A stretch of DNA of 64,000 nt. Origin: Amycolatopsis solani (GTDB lineage Bacteria; Actinomycetota; Actinomycetes; Mycobacteriales; Pseudonocardiaceae). The notes beneath the pieces were generated by a model. It had not been told where the DNA came from and searched no databases. It was given only the letters and a program-made list of their open reading frames with translations. The stretch spans positions 496,001 through 560,000 of the forward strand of contig NZ_JAWQJT010000004.1 of assembly GCF_033441515.1 (NCBI RefSeq), read 5' to 3'. Both the position numbers and the translations under genes were made by a program. Of this stretch, positions 1 to 8,481 are shown in pieces. The first letter of the stretch is position 1, and every line of letters begins with the position of its first letter.

Positions 1-1
1 G

Positions 2-472
2 GTGGACGGCGCGTCGGGCGGGGTCGGCAGCCTCGCCGTCGGGCTCGCCCTCGCACGCGGCGCGCGGGTGATCGGCACCGCCGCGCCCGGCAACCAGCAG
101 TTCGTCGAAAGCCTCGGTGCCACCCCGGTGCCGTACGGGCCGGGTCTGCGCGAGCGCGTGCCGGGCCGGGTCGACGCCGCGCTCGACGTCGCCGGGAGGG
201 GTTCCTTGCCGGAGCTGGTCGCGCTCACCGGCACGCCGTCGTCGGTCGTCACGCTCGCCGACTTCGGCGGCCCGGCGCACGGCGTCCGCGTATCGGTCGG
301 CGTGCTGGGCGGCGAGCCGCACGGACGGCACGGCCTCGCCGCGGCGGCCCGCTGGTTCGAGCAGGGCCGGTTCCGCGTCCCCGTCGAGGCGGTCTTCGAA
401 GACGCCGCCGCCGCGCACGCCGCCGCCGAACGCGGGCCGCGGCGCGGCAAGCTGATCGTCGCGGTGGCTTAG
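2..472 (+). CDS. NADP-dependent oxidoreductase, zinc-type MDR family (3' end only)
   Basis: The reading frame is open to the left edge, so only the last ~156 residues are present. It begins inside the nucleotide-binding Rossmann fold with GASGGVGS, the glycine-rich motif of medium-chain dehydrogenase/reductase proteins of the quinone oxidoreductase type. ARVIGTA and the NQQFVESLGA segment that follow match the strand and helix that read the NADPH ribose. The C-terminus (RGKLIVAVA, TAG stop) is typical of these reductases. The catalytic N-terminal domain is outside the window, so substrate and zinc dependence cannot be judged. Homologues reduce quinones or enones with NADPH in the cytoplasm. 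The GTG at position 2 is not the true start. Confidence 0.85.
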   Translation: MDGASGGVGSLAVGLALARGARVIGTAAPGNQQFVESLGATPVPYGPGLRERVPGRVDAALDVAGRGSLPELVALTGTPSSVVTLADFGGPAHGVRVSVGVLGGEPHGRHGLAAAARWFEQGRFRVPVEAVFEDAAAAHAAAERGPRRGKLIVAVA

Positions 473-672
473 AGGTCAGTTCGGAACGAGCTGGCGTGTC
501 GGCTCGTCGTCCGGTGCGGATGCGCAGGCCGCCGGCAGGTGACCCCGGAGGCGCCGGACAACGCGGTCGTCGGCGCGCTCGCGGCCGGGGTGGCGGAACC
601 GCCGCGGGTGTACCGGAAGCAGGGGTTCGAGCCGCTCCCGCAGCTGGCCGGTCAGAATCCTGAACCGACCCC
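473..672 (+). other. 200-nt gap with a possible acetyltransferase remnant
   Basis: No complete gene is visible. In one plus-strand frame a short stretch around 600-640 reads VYRKQGFEPLP, resembling the C-terminal end of GNAT acetyltransferases (YRRxGFExL). No upstream GNAT core precedes it, and the frame runs on into the antisense of the next gene. This is either a decayed gene end or chance in GC-rich DNA. Confidence 0.2.
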
Positions 673-2544
673 TCAGGCTTCGCGGAGGCGGTGCAGGCGC
701 AGGGCCAGCTGGATCTCCAGCGCGCGGTCCGGCGCCTGCCAGTCCTCGCCCAGCAGCGACGCCACCCGTTCCAGCCGCTGCACCACCGTGTTCACGTGGA
801 CGTGCAGGACGTCCTTCGTGCGCGCCAGCTGCGCCCCGTTCGCGAAGTACGCCCGCAGCGTCGCGACGAGTTCGGTGCCGCGGCGCTCGTCGTAGTCGAG
901 CACCGGGCCGAGCGTCTGCCGGACGAACGCGTCGAGGTCCGCGCGGTCGCCGAGCAGCTGGCCGAGGAAGCCGAGCCCGGTCATCGCCGCGCCTTCGCCG
1001 GTCCGGCCGAGTGCGAGCAGCGCGCGGACGCAGCGCGCGGCTTCCGCGTGGGCGTCCGCGATCGCCGACGGGCCGCTCGCCGGGCCGGCCGCGCCCACCG
1101 TGACCGGGCGGCCGGTGGCCGCGCCGAGGTCGGCCGCCACGCGCCGGGCCAGCTCGTCCGGGTCGCCTTCGCCGAGCAGCACGACTTCCTCCGCGTGCAC
1201 GCCGACCAGGGTCGCGTGCCGGGCGGCCGCGCTCGCCACCCGCCGCCGCGAACCGCCGTCGGCGTGCGCGACCAGCACCGCGTGCGGTGCCGACAGGTCG
1301 ATGCCCAGCCGGCGGCCGCGGGCCAGCAGCGCACGGGGGTTGCGGTCCGGCGCGGTCAGCAGGTCGGTGAGCAGCTCGCCGCGGACCTCGTCCTCGGCCC
1401 GCACCACCGACCGCCGGAGCATCAGCAGCAGCGCCGTCACGACGCCGGCGCGTTCGAACAGCCGCCGGTCGGGTTCGGTCAGCCCGGGGCGGCCGGCCAG
1501 CGCGAGGCTGCCGAGCAGTTCAGGACCGGCCTGGACCGCGCACACCCAGCAGTCCTTCGTGGACACCGCGCGCCCGGCGGCGCGGGCCGCGGCGAGCGCG
1601 GCCGGGTCGAGGGCGACCGGGTCCGCCGAACTGGCCAGGAGCGTGCCCTCGGCGTCGTACACCGTGAGGTCGCCGTGCAGCACACCGGCGACGGCGGCGG
1701 CCACGTCCGGCAGGTCGCCGCCGCGCAGCACCAGGTCGGTGAGCCGGTCGTGGGCGTCCTCGGCGCGTTCCATCGCCTCGTTCTGCGCGCGGATCGTCGC
1801 GTTGGCCTCGTTGAGCTCGGCGACCGCGCGGCGTGTCTGGTCGAGGAGGTTCGCGCTGTCCAGCGCGATGGCCGCGTGGTCGGCCAGCGAGGACAGCAGG
1901 GCCACTTCGTCCGCGGTGAACTCCCGCGTGGCGCGGTCGGAGGCGAAGAGCACGCCGAGCACCTTGGGGCCGATCGCGAGGGGAACGCCGAGGATCGCGG
2001 TCAGGCCTTCGTCCTTGACGCCGGAGTCGATGTGCCGGGTGTGCTTGAACCGCTCGTCGTTGAAGTAGTCCGAAGTCGCGTACGGCCGCGCGGTCTGCGC
2101 GACCAGCCCGCCGAGGCCCTCCCCCATGCCGAGCACGATCTGCTGGAACTCCGCCGACACCGACCCGTCGCTGACCCGGACGTAGGTCTTGTTCTCGGCC
2201 TCCCGGTTCAGCGACAGGTAGGAGACGTCGACGCCGAGCAGTGCCCGCGCGCGGCGGACGATCGAGCGCAGCACGGTGTCCGGGTCGGACAGCGCGGCGA
2301 GCTCGCTCGCGGTGGCGAACAACGCGCCCACCTGGGCTTCGCGCCGCCGGTGCTCGTCGAGGGTCTCGCGGATCCGCAGGGCCAGCTCGCCCGCGGTGGC
2401 CAGCGCGGCCAGATCGCCCGCGCCGAGGGAGCCTTCGGCGCGGGCGGCCACGACGACGTGCGCCAGCTGCTCGGTGCTCGCCCCGGAGGCGAGGAGGTCG
2501 AGCAGCCGGCGCAACGCGTCGGAAGGTGCGGTCACGGCGGTCAT
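673..2544 (-). CDS. GAF-domain PucR/CdaR-type transcriptional regulator
   Basis: A cytoplasmic DNA-binding regulator of 623 residues. After a short helical N-terminus, a GAF sensory domain spans about residues 75-215 (GEGLGGLVAQT, ILGVPLAIG, VLGVLFASD). A coiled-coil-like helix follows near 215-245. A long middle region precedes a C-terminal PucR helix-turn-helix at about 565-615 (LRAYFANGAQLARTKDVLHVHVNTVVQRL). PucR/CdaR proteins usually activate catabolic genes in response to a small ligand sensed by the upstream domain. Its ATG lies 1 nt past the stop of the transporter gene, and the 3-hydroxybutyrate dehydrogenase gene precedes that, so it probably controls this operon and its own expression. 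The ligand is unknown; 3-hydroxybutyrate or a derivative is an inference. Confidence 0.88.
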   Translation of the reverse strand: MTAVTAPSDALRRLLDLLASGASTEQLAHVVVAARAEGSLGAGDLAALATAGELALRIRETLDEHRRREAQVGALFATASELAALSDPDTVLRSIVRRARALLGVDVSYLSLNREAENKTYVRVSDGSVSAEFQQIVLGMGEGLGGLVAQTARPYATSDYFNDERFKHTRHIDSGVKDEGLTAILGVPLAIGPKVLGVLFASDRATREFTADEVALLSSLADHAAIALDSANLLDQTRRAVAELNEANATIRAQNEAMERAEDAHDRLTDLVLRGGDLPDVAAAVAGVLHGDLTVYDAEGTLLASSADPVALDPAALAAARAAGRAVSTKDCWVCAVQAGPELLGSLALAGRPGLTEPDRRLFERAGVVTALLLMLRRSVVRAEDEVRGELLTDLLTAPDRNPRALLARGRRLGIDLSAPHAVLVAHADGGSRRRVASAAARHATLVGVHAEEVVLLGEGDPDELARRVAADLGAATGRPVTVGAAGPASGPSAIADAHAEAARCVRALLALGRTGEGAAMTGLGFLGQLLGDRADLDAFVRQTLGPVLDYDERRGTELVATLRAYFANGAQLARTKDVLHVHVNTVVQRLERVASLLGEDWQAPDRALEIQLALRLHRLREA

Positions 2545-2545
2545 G

Positions 2546-3874
2546 CTAGGGCGAAACGGTCGCCTGCTCCGCCTGAACGCCCTCGTCGTGCAGGGACTGG
2601 CCGCGGGTCTCGCCGGCCGCCAGCAGGGCGATCACGGTGAGCAGGCACATCCCCGTGACGTACAGCGACACCGGCACGGTGCTGCCCCAGGCCGAGAACA
2701 GCGCCACCGCGATCAGCGGCGCGACGGCGCCGGCGGCGATCGAGGACAGCTGGCCGCCGACCGACAGCCCGGTGTAGCGGACGCGGGTCGGGAACTGCTC
2801 GGCGAAGAACGCGGCCTGCGGGCCGTACATGGCGCCGTGCAGCACCAGCCCGACGGTCGTGGCCAGGACGATCACGGCCGACGACTTCGTGTCCAGCAGC
2901 GCGAAGAACGCGAAGCTCCACACGGCCATCCCGATCGCGCCGAACAGGTAGACCGGGCGGCGGCCGACGCGGTCGGACAGCGCGCCCCACATCGGGATGG
3001 TCACGAAGTGCACGGCCGACCCGATCAGGACCGCGGTCAGGCCCATGCCCTTCGGCAGGTGCAGGCCGGTCGTGACGTACACCAGGATGAACGCGGTGAT
3101 CACGTAGTACGACACGTTCTCGGCCATCCGGGCGCCGATGGTGACCAGCACCTCGCGCCAGTTGTGGCGGAAGACGTCGACGACGGGGACGTGCTTCTCG
3201 CCGCGCTCCGCGGCCCGCTGCTGAGCGGCGAGGAACACCGGCGACTCGGAGACGGCCAGCCGGATCCACAGCCCGATCAGCAGTAGCACCGCCGAGAGCA
3301 GGAACGGGATCCGCCAGCCCCAGGACAGGAAGGCCGCGTCGGACTGCGTCGCGGACAGGATCGCCAGCACGGCGGTGGCCAGCAGGTTGCCGCCCGGCGC
3401 GCCGCACTGCGGCCAGCTCGCCCAGAACCCGCGGCGGCGGTCGTCGCCGTGCTCGGAGACGATCAGGACGGCGCCACCCCATTCCCCGCCGAGCGCGAAG
3501 CCCTGGACGAGGCGGAGCAGCGTCAGCAGCACCGGAGCCGCGACGCCCGCGGAGGCGTAGGTCGGCAGGACGCCCATGAGCGCGGTCGAACCCCCCATCA
3601 GCGACAGGCTGACGATGAGCAGTTTCTTGCGCCCGAGCCGGTCGCCGAAGTGCCCGAACACCAGGCCGCCGATCGGGCGGGCGAGGAACCCGACCGCGTA
3701 GGTCAGGAACGCGAGCAGCGTGCCGGTGAGCGGGTCCGCCGTCGGGAAGAACAGCTTGTTGAACACCAGTGCCGCGGCCGAGGTGTAGAGGAAGAAGTCG
3801 TACCACTCGATGGTGGTGCCGATCAGGCTCGCGCCGACGATCTTGGCGATCGCCGACCGGTGGGGTTGGCTCAC
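2546..3874 (-). CDS. MFS transporter, metabolite:H+ symporter (MHS) type
   Basis: An integral membrane transporter of about 442 residues with 12 predicted helices. The N-terminus SLIGTTIEWYDFFLYTSAA is the hallmark of the MHS subfamily (ShiA/ProP/KgtP-like proton symporters). FGHFGDRLGRKK after the second helix is the MFS loop 2-3 motif. The start is the GTG at 3874, preceded by GGAAGTGGAG; the longer upstream frame lacks transporter character. It is 34 nt downstream of the dehydrogenase gene and 1 nt upstream of the PucR-type regulator. Substrate is therefore inferred as 3-hydroxybutyrate or a related carboxylate; the family also moves shikimate, citrate and dicarboxylates. Confidence 0.9.
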   Translation of the reverse strand: MSQPHRSAIAKIVGASLIGTTIEWYDFFLYTSAAALVFNKLFFPTADPLTGTLLAFLTYAVGFLARPIGGLVFGHFGDRLGRKKLLIVSLSLMGGSTALMGVLPTYASAGVAAPVLLTLLRLVQGFALGGEWGGAVLIVSEHGDDRRRGFWASWPQCGAPGGNLLATAVLAILSATQSDAAFLSWGWRIPFLLSAVLLLIGLWIRLAVSESPVFLAAQQRAAERGEKHVPVVDVFRHNWREVLVTIGARMAENVSYYVITAFILVYVTTGLHLPKGMGLTAVLIGSAVHFVTIPMWGALSDRVGRRPVYLFGAIGMAVWSFAFFALLDTKSSAVIVLATTVGLVLHGAMYGPQAAFFAEQFPTRVRYTGLSVGGQLSSIAAGAVAPLIAVALFSAWGSTVPVSLYVTGMCLLTVIALLAAGETRGQSLHDEGVQAEQATVSP

Positions 3875-3908
3875 TGCGGGCTCCACTTCCTTGTGGGGTT
3901 GGCGGGAT

Positions 3909-4658
3909 CTAGGCGGCGGTCCAGCCACCGTCGAGCGGGATGGACGCCCCGGTGATGTGGCCGGCGCGCGGGGAGCACAGCCACACCACCAGGGAAGCGA
4001 CGTCATCGGGTTCGATGAGCTTCTTGATCGCGGCCCGCCGGAGGAGGACCTCGGCGACGACGTCGTCGCGCGGGATGCCGTGCTCGGCGGCCTGCGCGTC
4101 GATCTGGCCGTCGACCAGCGGGGTGCGGACGTACCCGGGGTTCACGCAGTTGCTGGTGACCCCGTGCTCGGCGCCTTCGAGCGCGGCGACCTTGGAGAGC
4201 CCTTCGAGCCCGTGCTTGGCGGCGACGTACGCGGCTTTGTAGGCGGACGCGCGCAGCCCGTGCACGCTCGACATGTTGACGATCCGGCCCCAGCCCTTGG
4301 CGTACATCGACGGCAGCGCGTGCCGGATGAGCAGGAACGGCGCGGTGACCATCAGCGCCTGGATGCGCGTGAAGACCTCCGGCGGGAAGTCCTCGAGCGG
4401 CGCGACGTGCTGGATGCCGGCGTTGTTGACGAGGATGTCGACCTCGGCGGGCAGCGCGGCGATGGCGGCCGGGTCGGTCAGGTCGGCGGTGTGCGCCCAG
4501 CCGCCGGCTTCGGAGGCGGCGGCTTCGGCGCCTTCGGCGTCCACGTCGACGACGTGCACCTTGGCCCCGGCCGCCGCGAGAGCGCGGACGCAGGCGAGGC
4601 CGATGCCCCCGGCCCCGCCGGTCACGAGGGCGGTGCGCCCGTCCAGATCGCTGGTCAT
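3909..4658 (-). CDS. 3-hydroxybutyrate dehydrogenase (short-chain dehydrogenase)
   Basis: A cytoplasmic SDR of 249 residues predicted to oxidise (R)-3-hydroxybutyrate to acetoacetate with NAD+, as in polyhydroxybutyrate or ketone-body use. It has the cofactor motif TGGAGGIG near the start, NNAG at mid-protein, a catalytic serine in NMSSVHG, and YVAAK as the YxxxK catalytic pair. The downstream VNPGYVRTPLV and C-terminal GASIPLDGGWTA match the 3HB dehydrogenase subgroup better than generic FabG proteins. The chosen ATG (MTSDLDGRTALVTGG) places the Rossmann strand at the usual distance; the upstream extension is proline/arginine-rich noise. It is the first gene of a three-gene operon with the MHS transporter and PucR-type regulator. 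Confidence 0.85.
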   Translation of the reverse strand: MTSDLDGRTALVTGGAGGIGLACVRALAAAGAKVHVVDVDAEGAEAAASEAGGWAHTADLTDPAAIAALPAEVDILVNNAGIQHVAPLEDFPPEVFTRIQALMVTAPFLLIRHALPSMYAKGWGRIVNMSSVHGLRASAYKAAYVAAKHGLEGLSKVAALEGAEHGVTSNCVNPGYVRTPLVDGQIDAQAAEHGIPRDDVVAEVLLRRAAIKKLIEPDDVASLVVWLCSPRAGHITGASIPLDGGWTAA

Positions 4659-4748
4659 GGACGGGAACGGTAAGCGTGACCCGCGTCGCGGGCCATGTGC
4701 GCGGCGGCTACAAGTCGCGAAGATCCCGTGGTGTCGCCGCACACCCCG

Positions 4749-5135
4749 TCAGCGGGCCAGCACCGCCAGGTAGTGCGCGTTGGTCATCACGCCGAGGACG
4801 TTCCCGAACGGGTCGACGACCGACGCCGTCACGAATCCCGGCCCGCGTTCGGTGATCGGCTCGTGCTCCCGCGCGCCCAGCTCGTGGAGGCGGGCGACGG
4901 TCGCCTCGAGGTCGTCGACGTGCCAGTAGACGATCTCGCCGCTCGCCCCGCCCCGGCTCGCCGGGACGTACTTCCGGTCGATCAGCCCGAGCTCGTGCTG
5001 GTGGTCGCCGATGCGGAACTCGGCGTATCCGGGCCGCTCGAAGTACGGCTCGATGCCGAGGAACCCGGCGTACCACTCCTTGGCGGCTTCGTGGTCATCG
5101 GCGAAGTACGAAACGGTGGCCATTCCTCGCAGCAT
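4749..5135 (-). CDS. VOC (glyoxalase/bleomycin resistance) family protein
   Basis: A 128-residue single-domain vicinal oxygen chelate protein. The fold's beta-alpha-beta-beta-beta units are visible as VSYFADDHEAAKEWYAGFLGIEP and, in the second half, VYWHVDDLEATVARLHELGA ending in VDPFGNVLGVM. VOC proteins include metal-dependent isomerases, dioxygenases and antibiotic-binding proteins; the precise reaction is not evident. The ATG at 5135 is used because GAGGAG lies 5 nt upstream; an internal ATG four codons later lacks a separate ribosome site. It is divergent from a WYL regulator gene, with an inverted repeat between them, so regulation by that protein is likely. Confidence 0.85.
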   Translation of the reverse strand: MLRGMATVSYFADDHEAAKEWYAGFLGIEPYFERPGYAEFRIGDHQHELGLIDRKYVPASRGGASGEIVYWHVDDLEATVARLHELGAREHEPITERGPGFVTASVVDPFGNVLGVMTNAHYLAVLAR

Positions 5136-5177
5136 GTCTGCTCCTCTTCAGCGGGTGTGGAGCCAGCATGCGGGGTA

Positions 5178-5202
5178 AAAGTGCGCACGGAGTGAGCACT
5201 TT
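5178..5202. promoter_or_regulatory. Inverted repeat between VOC and WYL-regulator genes
   Basis: AAAGTGC (5178-5184) and GCACTTT (5196-5202) form perfect 7-bp arms around an 11-bp spacer. GTGCGCAC at 5181-5188 is itself palindromic. The element sits midway in the 85-bp divergent intergenic region, where an autoregulatory operator for the WYL/DeoR-type protein would be expected. Binding is inferred. Confidence 0.5.
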
Positions 5203-5220
5203 GTTTGCGACACTTCCCCC

Positions 5221-6150
5221 ATGCGCGCCGACCGCCTCGTGGCCACCCTCCTGCTGATGCAGGCACGCGGCCGCGTCACCGCGCGCGAGCTGGCCGTCGA
5301 ACTGGAGATCTCGGTCGCCACCGCCCGCCGCGACCTCGAAGCCCTCTCGGCCGCCGGGGTTCCCGTCTACCCCCAGCCCGGCCGCGGCGGTGGCTGGCAG
5401 CTCGTCGGCGGCGCGCGCACCGACCTCTCGGGCTTGAGCGCCGGCGAAGCGCAGGCCCTGTTCCTCCTGGCCGGCCCGGCCGCGGCCGCCGCGCCGGAGG
5501 TCAAGTCGGCGCTGCGCAAGCTCATGGGCGCGCTGCCGGGCACGTTCCGCGCGGCCGCCGAGGCGGCGGCGGACGCGGTCGTCGTCGACCAGGCCGGCTG
5601 GGGCGAGCGGCCGAAGGACCGGCCGCCGATGGTCGGGCTGCTGCGGGACGCGGTCGTCGCCCGCCGCCGCGTCCGCCTGACCTACACCGGACGCGAGCGC
5701 CTCGTCGATCCGTGGGGCCTGGTCGACAAGAACGACGTCTGGTACCTGGTCGCGGGCACCGAGAAGGGCCGGCGCACGTTCCGCGTCGACCGGATCACCG
5801 CGGCCGCTCCCACCGCCGAGCCGGCCGACCGGCCGACGGACCTGGAGCTGGCGAAGGTGTGGGAGGAGGTCGTCGAAGAGGTCGAGAAGCGCCGTTCGCC
5901 GCTCACCGCGGACGTCCTGCTGGACCGGCGCCACCTCGGCGTCATGCGGGACCGGTTCGGGCGGCACTGCGAGCTCGTGGCCGAGCTGCCGGACGACCGC
6001 GTGCGGGTGCGGGTCGCCGCGCCCGCGCCGATCATGATCGCGCAGGAGCTGGCGGGGTGGGGCGCGCTCGTCGAAGTCGAAGGTCCGGCGTCGGTCCGGG
6101 CCGAGCTGGCCCGCCTCGGCGCCGAGCTGGTTGCCCGTTATGCCCGATAA
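5221..6150 (+). CDS. WYL-domain transcriptional regulator (DeoR-type HTH)
   Basis: A 309-residue regulator. The N-terminal winged helix occupies residues 1-60 (LLLMQARGRVTARELAVELEISVATARRDLEALSAAG, with the recognition helix in the last part). A WYL domain follows at about 135-200, with the signature WYLVAGTEKGRRTFRVDRI. A C-terminal WCX-like extension (REHL/HRELV type) is present to residue 309. WYL domains bind nucleic acids or small ligands and often tune transcription of the neighbouring gene. No Shine-Dalgarno sequence precedes the ATG (CACTTCCCCC), so translation may be leaderless. The divergent VOC gene and the dyad at 5178-5202 are the likely target. Confidence 0.9.
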   Translation: MRADRLVATLLLMQARGRVTARELAVELEISVATARRDLEALSAAGVPVYPQPGRGGGWQLVGGARTDLSGLSAGEAQALFLLAGPAAAAAPEVKSALRKLMGALPGTFRAAAEAAADAVVVDQAGWGERPKDRPPMVGLLRDAVVARRRVRLTYTGRERLVDPWGLVDKNDVWYLVAGTEKGRRTFRVDRITAAAPTAEPADRPTDLELAKVWEEVVEEVEKRRSPLTADVLLDRRHLGVMRDRFGRHCELVAELPDDRVRVRVAAPAPIMIAQELAGWGALVEVEGPASVRAELARLGAELVARYAR

Positions 6151-6263
6151 CTCCGGCCGGCCCCGGCCACGCGCGGTATCGGGCCTGCTCACGCCGCCAC
6201 CCACCGAAAACCACCCGGCTTGAACGCGGTTCGCCCGCTATGCTCGGTGAACGCCGTTAATCG

Positions 6264-6302
6264 GTCCATTATGGACACTAGGAAGACCTACTACGAGTGT
6301 CC
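6264..6302. promoter_or_regulatory. Overlapping dyads upstream of the SRPBCC-FadD gene
   Basis: A 264-nt gene-free stretch (6151-6414) precedes the fused acyl-CoA synthetase gene. It contains a perfect 13-bp palindrome, GTCCATTATGGAC (6264-6276). Overlapping it, GGACACT (6273-6279) pairs with AGTGTCC (6296-6302) across 16 bp. The AT-rich core in GC-rich surroundings suggests an operator or attenuator hairpin. Nothing else coding is supported in the gap. Confidence 0.4.
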
Positions 6303-6414
6303 GTTACTCACCGGTATCTGGCCGTTCGGAGTATCCGTGATCACCCGTTTGCTGTTACTGTGACGCCTCCGTGACCTGAACGTGTGTTCGGTGACACTGC
6401 GGCGAGGGCAGACG

Positions 6415-8481
6415 ATGCGTGACGATGTGGTCGAGGCGAGTGCGGTGGTCGGGCACACGCCGGACGTGGTGTGGCAGATCGTCGGATCTCCGGAGTGGTA
6501 TGCGCGGTTCGTGCCGGAGATCAGCTGGTGCGAGGTGCAGGAACCAGCCTCGCGCGGCCGGGGGCCGAAGGGGATGATCAGGATCGTCCCGGCGCGCGGG
6601 CCGATGCTGGAGGCGCAGGTGCAGGCCGTCGTGTACCGGCCGGGCGAGCACGTGGTGTGGTGCGGCGTCCCGGACGAGGGCACGTGGGTCTCCCTGGAGC
6701 TGAGACCGTTGGCGGGCGGCAAGACCGAGTTGTTCGTGCGGATGATGCTACCGCCGGCGTACCTCGATCTGGTCTCGTCGATCAAGAAGGACGTCCGCGT
6801 CCTGGCCCGGCGGCTCGACCTGCACCTGGCCGGCGAATACGACACCGAAGCCGATCGCGACGGCAACAAGGCGACCAAGCTGCGCACCACCAGCGTACTG
6901 CTGCGCGCCGGCGTGCTCAGCCCGGCCCGGCCGGACAAGCTGGCCCGCCAGCTCAACTCCCTCGCGCAGTGGGGCGCCACCGTCGCGGGTGGCTACCAGG
7001 CCGCCGCCGGGCGCGTCCCTGACCAGCCCGCGCTGCACGACGAGCGCAACACCCGCACCTTCCGCCAGGTCCAGGAGCGCAGCAACCGGCTCGCCAACGC
7101 GCTGAGCGAACTCGGCGTCGCCGAGCGCGACCGGATCGCGCTGATGTGCCGCAACCACTCCGCGATGGTCGAGTCGTTCGTCGCGGCCAGCAAGCTCGGC
7201 GCCGACGTCGTCCTGCTGAACACCGGCCTGTCCGCGGCTTCGGTCAAGGACGTGCTCGCCGAACACAAGCCGTCCGCCGTGCTCGCCGACGACGAATTCG
7301 CGCAGACCATCGCGAACGTCCCCGGCGACTTCGCGCGGATCAGCACGTGGCCGGACGCCGACGCCGGCTACCCGACCGTCGACGAGCTGATCCACGCCGC
7401 GCCCGCCGATCCGCCGAAGCCGGTCGAGCGGCCGGGCAGGCTGGTCGTGCTCACCTCCGGCACCACCGGGACGCCGAAGGGCGCCCGCCGTCCCACCCCG
7501 AAGGGGCTCGGCTCCGCCGCGGCGATCCTCGACCGCATCCCGCTGCGCGCCGGCGACCGGATCCTCGTCGCGGCGCCGCTGTTCCACAGCTGGGGCCTTG
7601 CCGCGATGCAGATCGGCATGGCGCTGCGGGCGTCGCTGGCGCTGATCCGCAAGTTCGACGCCGAAGAGACGCTGCGGACGATCGCCGAGCAGAAGTGCGA
7701 CGCGCTGTTCGTCGTGCCGATCATGCTGCAGCGGATCATGGACCTGCCCGAACGGGTCCGCGCGCGCTACGACCTGTCGTCGCTGCGGATCGTGGCGAGC
7801 AGCGGTTCGGCGATGTCCGGCGCGTTCGTGACGTCGTTCATGGACACCTTCGGCGACGTCCTCTACAACTTCTACGGCTCGACCGAGGTGTCCTGGGCGA
7901 GCATCGCCGACCCCGCCGACCTGCGCGCGGCCCCGACCACGGCCGGCCGCTGCCTGCTCGGCACCCGCCTGGCCATCCTGGACGAGGACCGCAAGCCGGT
8001 GCCGCCGGGCGGCGAGGGCCAGATCTTCGTCGGCAACGACATGCTCTTCGACGGCTACACCAACGGCACCGACCCGGCCCGCGCGGCGGACCTGATGGCC
8101 ACCGGCGACGTCGGCTTCCTCGACGCGGCGGGCCGGCTGTTCGTCACCGGCCGGGCCGACGAGATGATCGTTTCCGGCGGCGAGAACGTCTTCCCGCGCC
8201 CGGTCGAGGAAGCCCTGGTCGCGCTGCCCGGCGTGCACGACGCGGCGGTGGTCGGCGTGGCGGACGCGGAGTGGGGCCAGCGCCTGGCGGCGTACGTCGT
8301 GCCCCGGCGCGGTGCTTCGCTGCACGCCGAGGACATCCGCGCATACATCCACCAGCGGCTGGCCCGGTTCGCCGTGCCGCGGGACGTCTACTTCGTCCCG
8401 GACCTCCCCCGCAACGCGACGGGCAAGATCCTCAAGCGCCTCCTGCACGACGACACCTGGCCGGCGACCTCCGAGTACTGA
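6415..8481 (+). CDS. SRPBCC domain fused to FadD-type acyl-CoA synthetase
   Basis: A 688-residue two-domain protein. Residues ~1-140 form an SRPBCC/START-like fold (VVGHTPDVVWQIVGSPEWYARFVPEI at the start, a long C-terminal helix near 120-140), a hydrophobic-ligand pocket. After a short linker, residues ~160-688 are a class I adenylate-forming ligase. The AMP-binding loop LTSGTTGTPKGA is at ~345-357, YGSTE at ~486-490, TGDVG near 565 and the catalytic lysine region GKILKRLL at ~668. The ligase part resembles mycobacterial FadD2/FadD12, activating fatty acids to acyl-CoA. The ATG at 6415 has GAGGGCAGACG upstream; an earlier in-frame start has none. The fused START-like domain may deliver or sense the acyl substrate (inference). 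Confidence 0.85.
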   Translation: MRDDVVEASAVVGHTPDVVWQIVGSPEWYARFVPEISWCEVQEPASRGRGPKGMIRIVPARGPMLEAQVQAVVYRPGEHVVWCGVPDEGTWVSLELRPLAGGKTELFVRMMLPPAYLDLVSSIKKDVRVLARRLDLHLAGEYDTEADRDGNKATKLRTTSVLLRAGVLSPARPDKLARQLNSLAQWGATVAGGYQAAAGRVPDQPALHDERNTRTFRQVQERSNRLANALSELGVAERDRIALMCRNHSAMVESFVAASKLGADVVLLNTGLSAASVKDVLAEHKPSAVLADDEFAQTIANVPGDFARISTWPDADAGYPTVDELIHAAPADPPKPVERPGRLVVLTSGTTGTPKGARRPTPKGLGSAAAILDRIPLRAGDRILVAAPLFHSWGLAAMQIGMALRASLALIRKFDAEETLRTIAEQKCDALFVVPIMLQRIMDLPERVRARYDLSSLRIVASSGSAMSGAFVTSFMDTFGDVLYNFYGSTEVSWASIADPADLRAAPTTAGRCLLGTRLAILDEDRKPVPPGGEGQIFVGNDMLFDGYTNGTDPARAADLMATGDVGFLDAAGRLFVTGRADEMIVSGGENVFPRPVEEALVALPGVHDAAVVGVADAEWGQRLAAYVVPRRGASLHAEDIRAYIHQRLARFAVPRDVYFVPDLPRNATGKILKRLLHDDTWPATSEY

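Noticed and set aside
539-895. 118-residue plus-strand frame after the first gene
   Set aside because: Only a short GNAT-like tail is visible and the rest is antisense to the regulator; kept only as a possible remnant.
691-2640. 649-residue plus-strand open frame
   Set aside because: Antisense of the PucR-type regulator, Arg/Gln/Asp-rich without motifs.
6748-8448. 566-residue minus-strand open frame
   Set aside because: Antisense of the SRPBCC-FadD gene; no recognisable fold.
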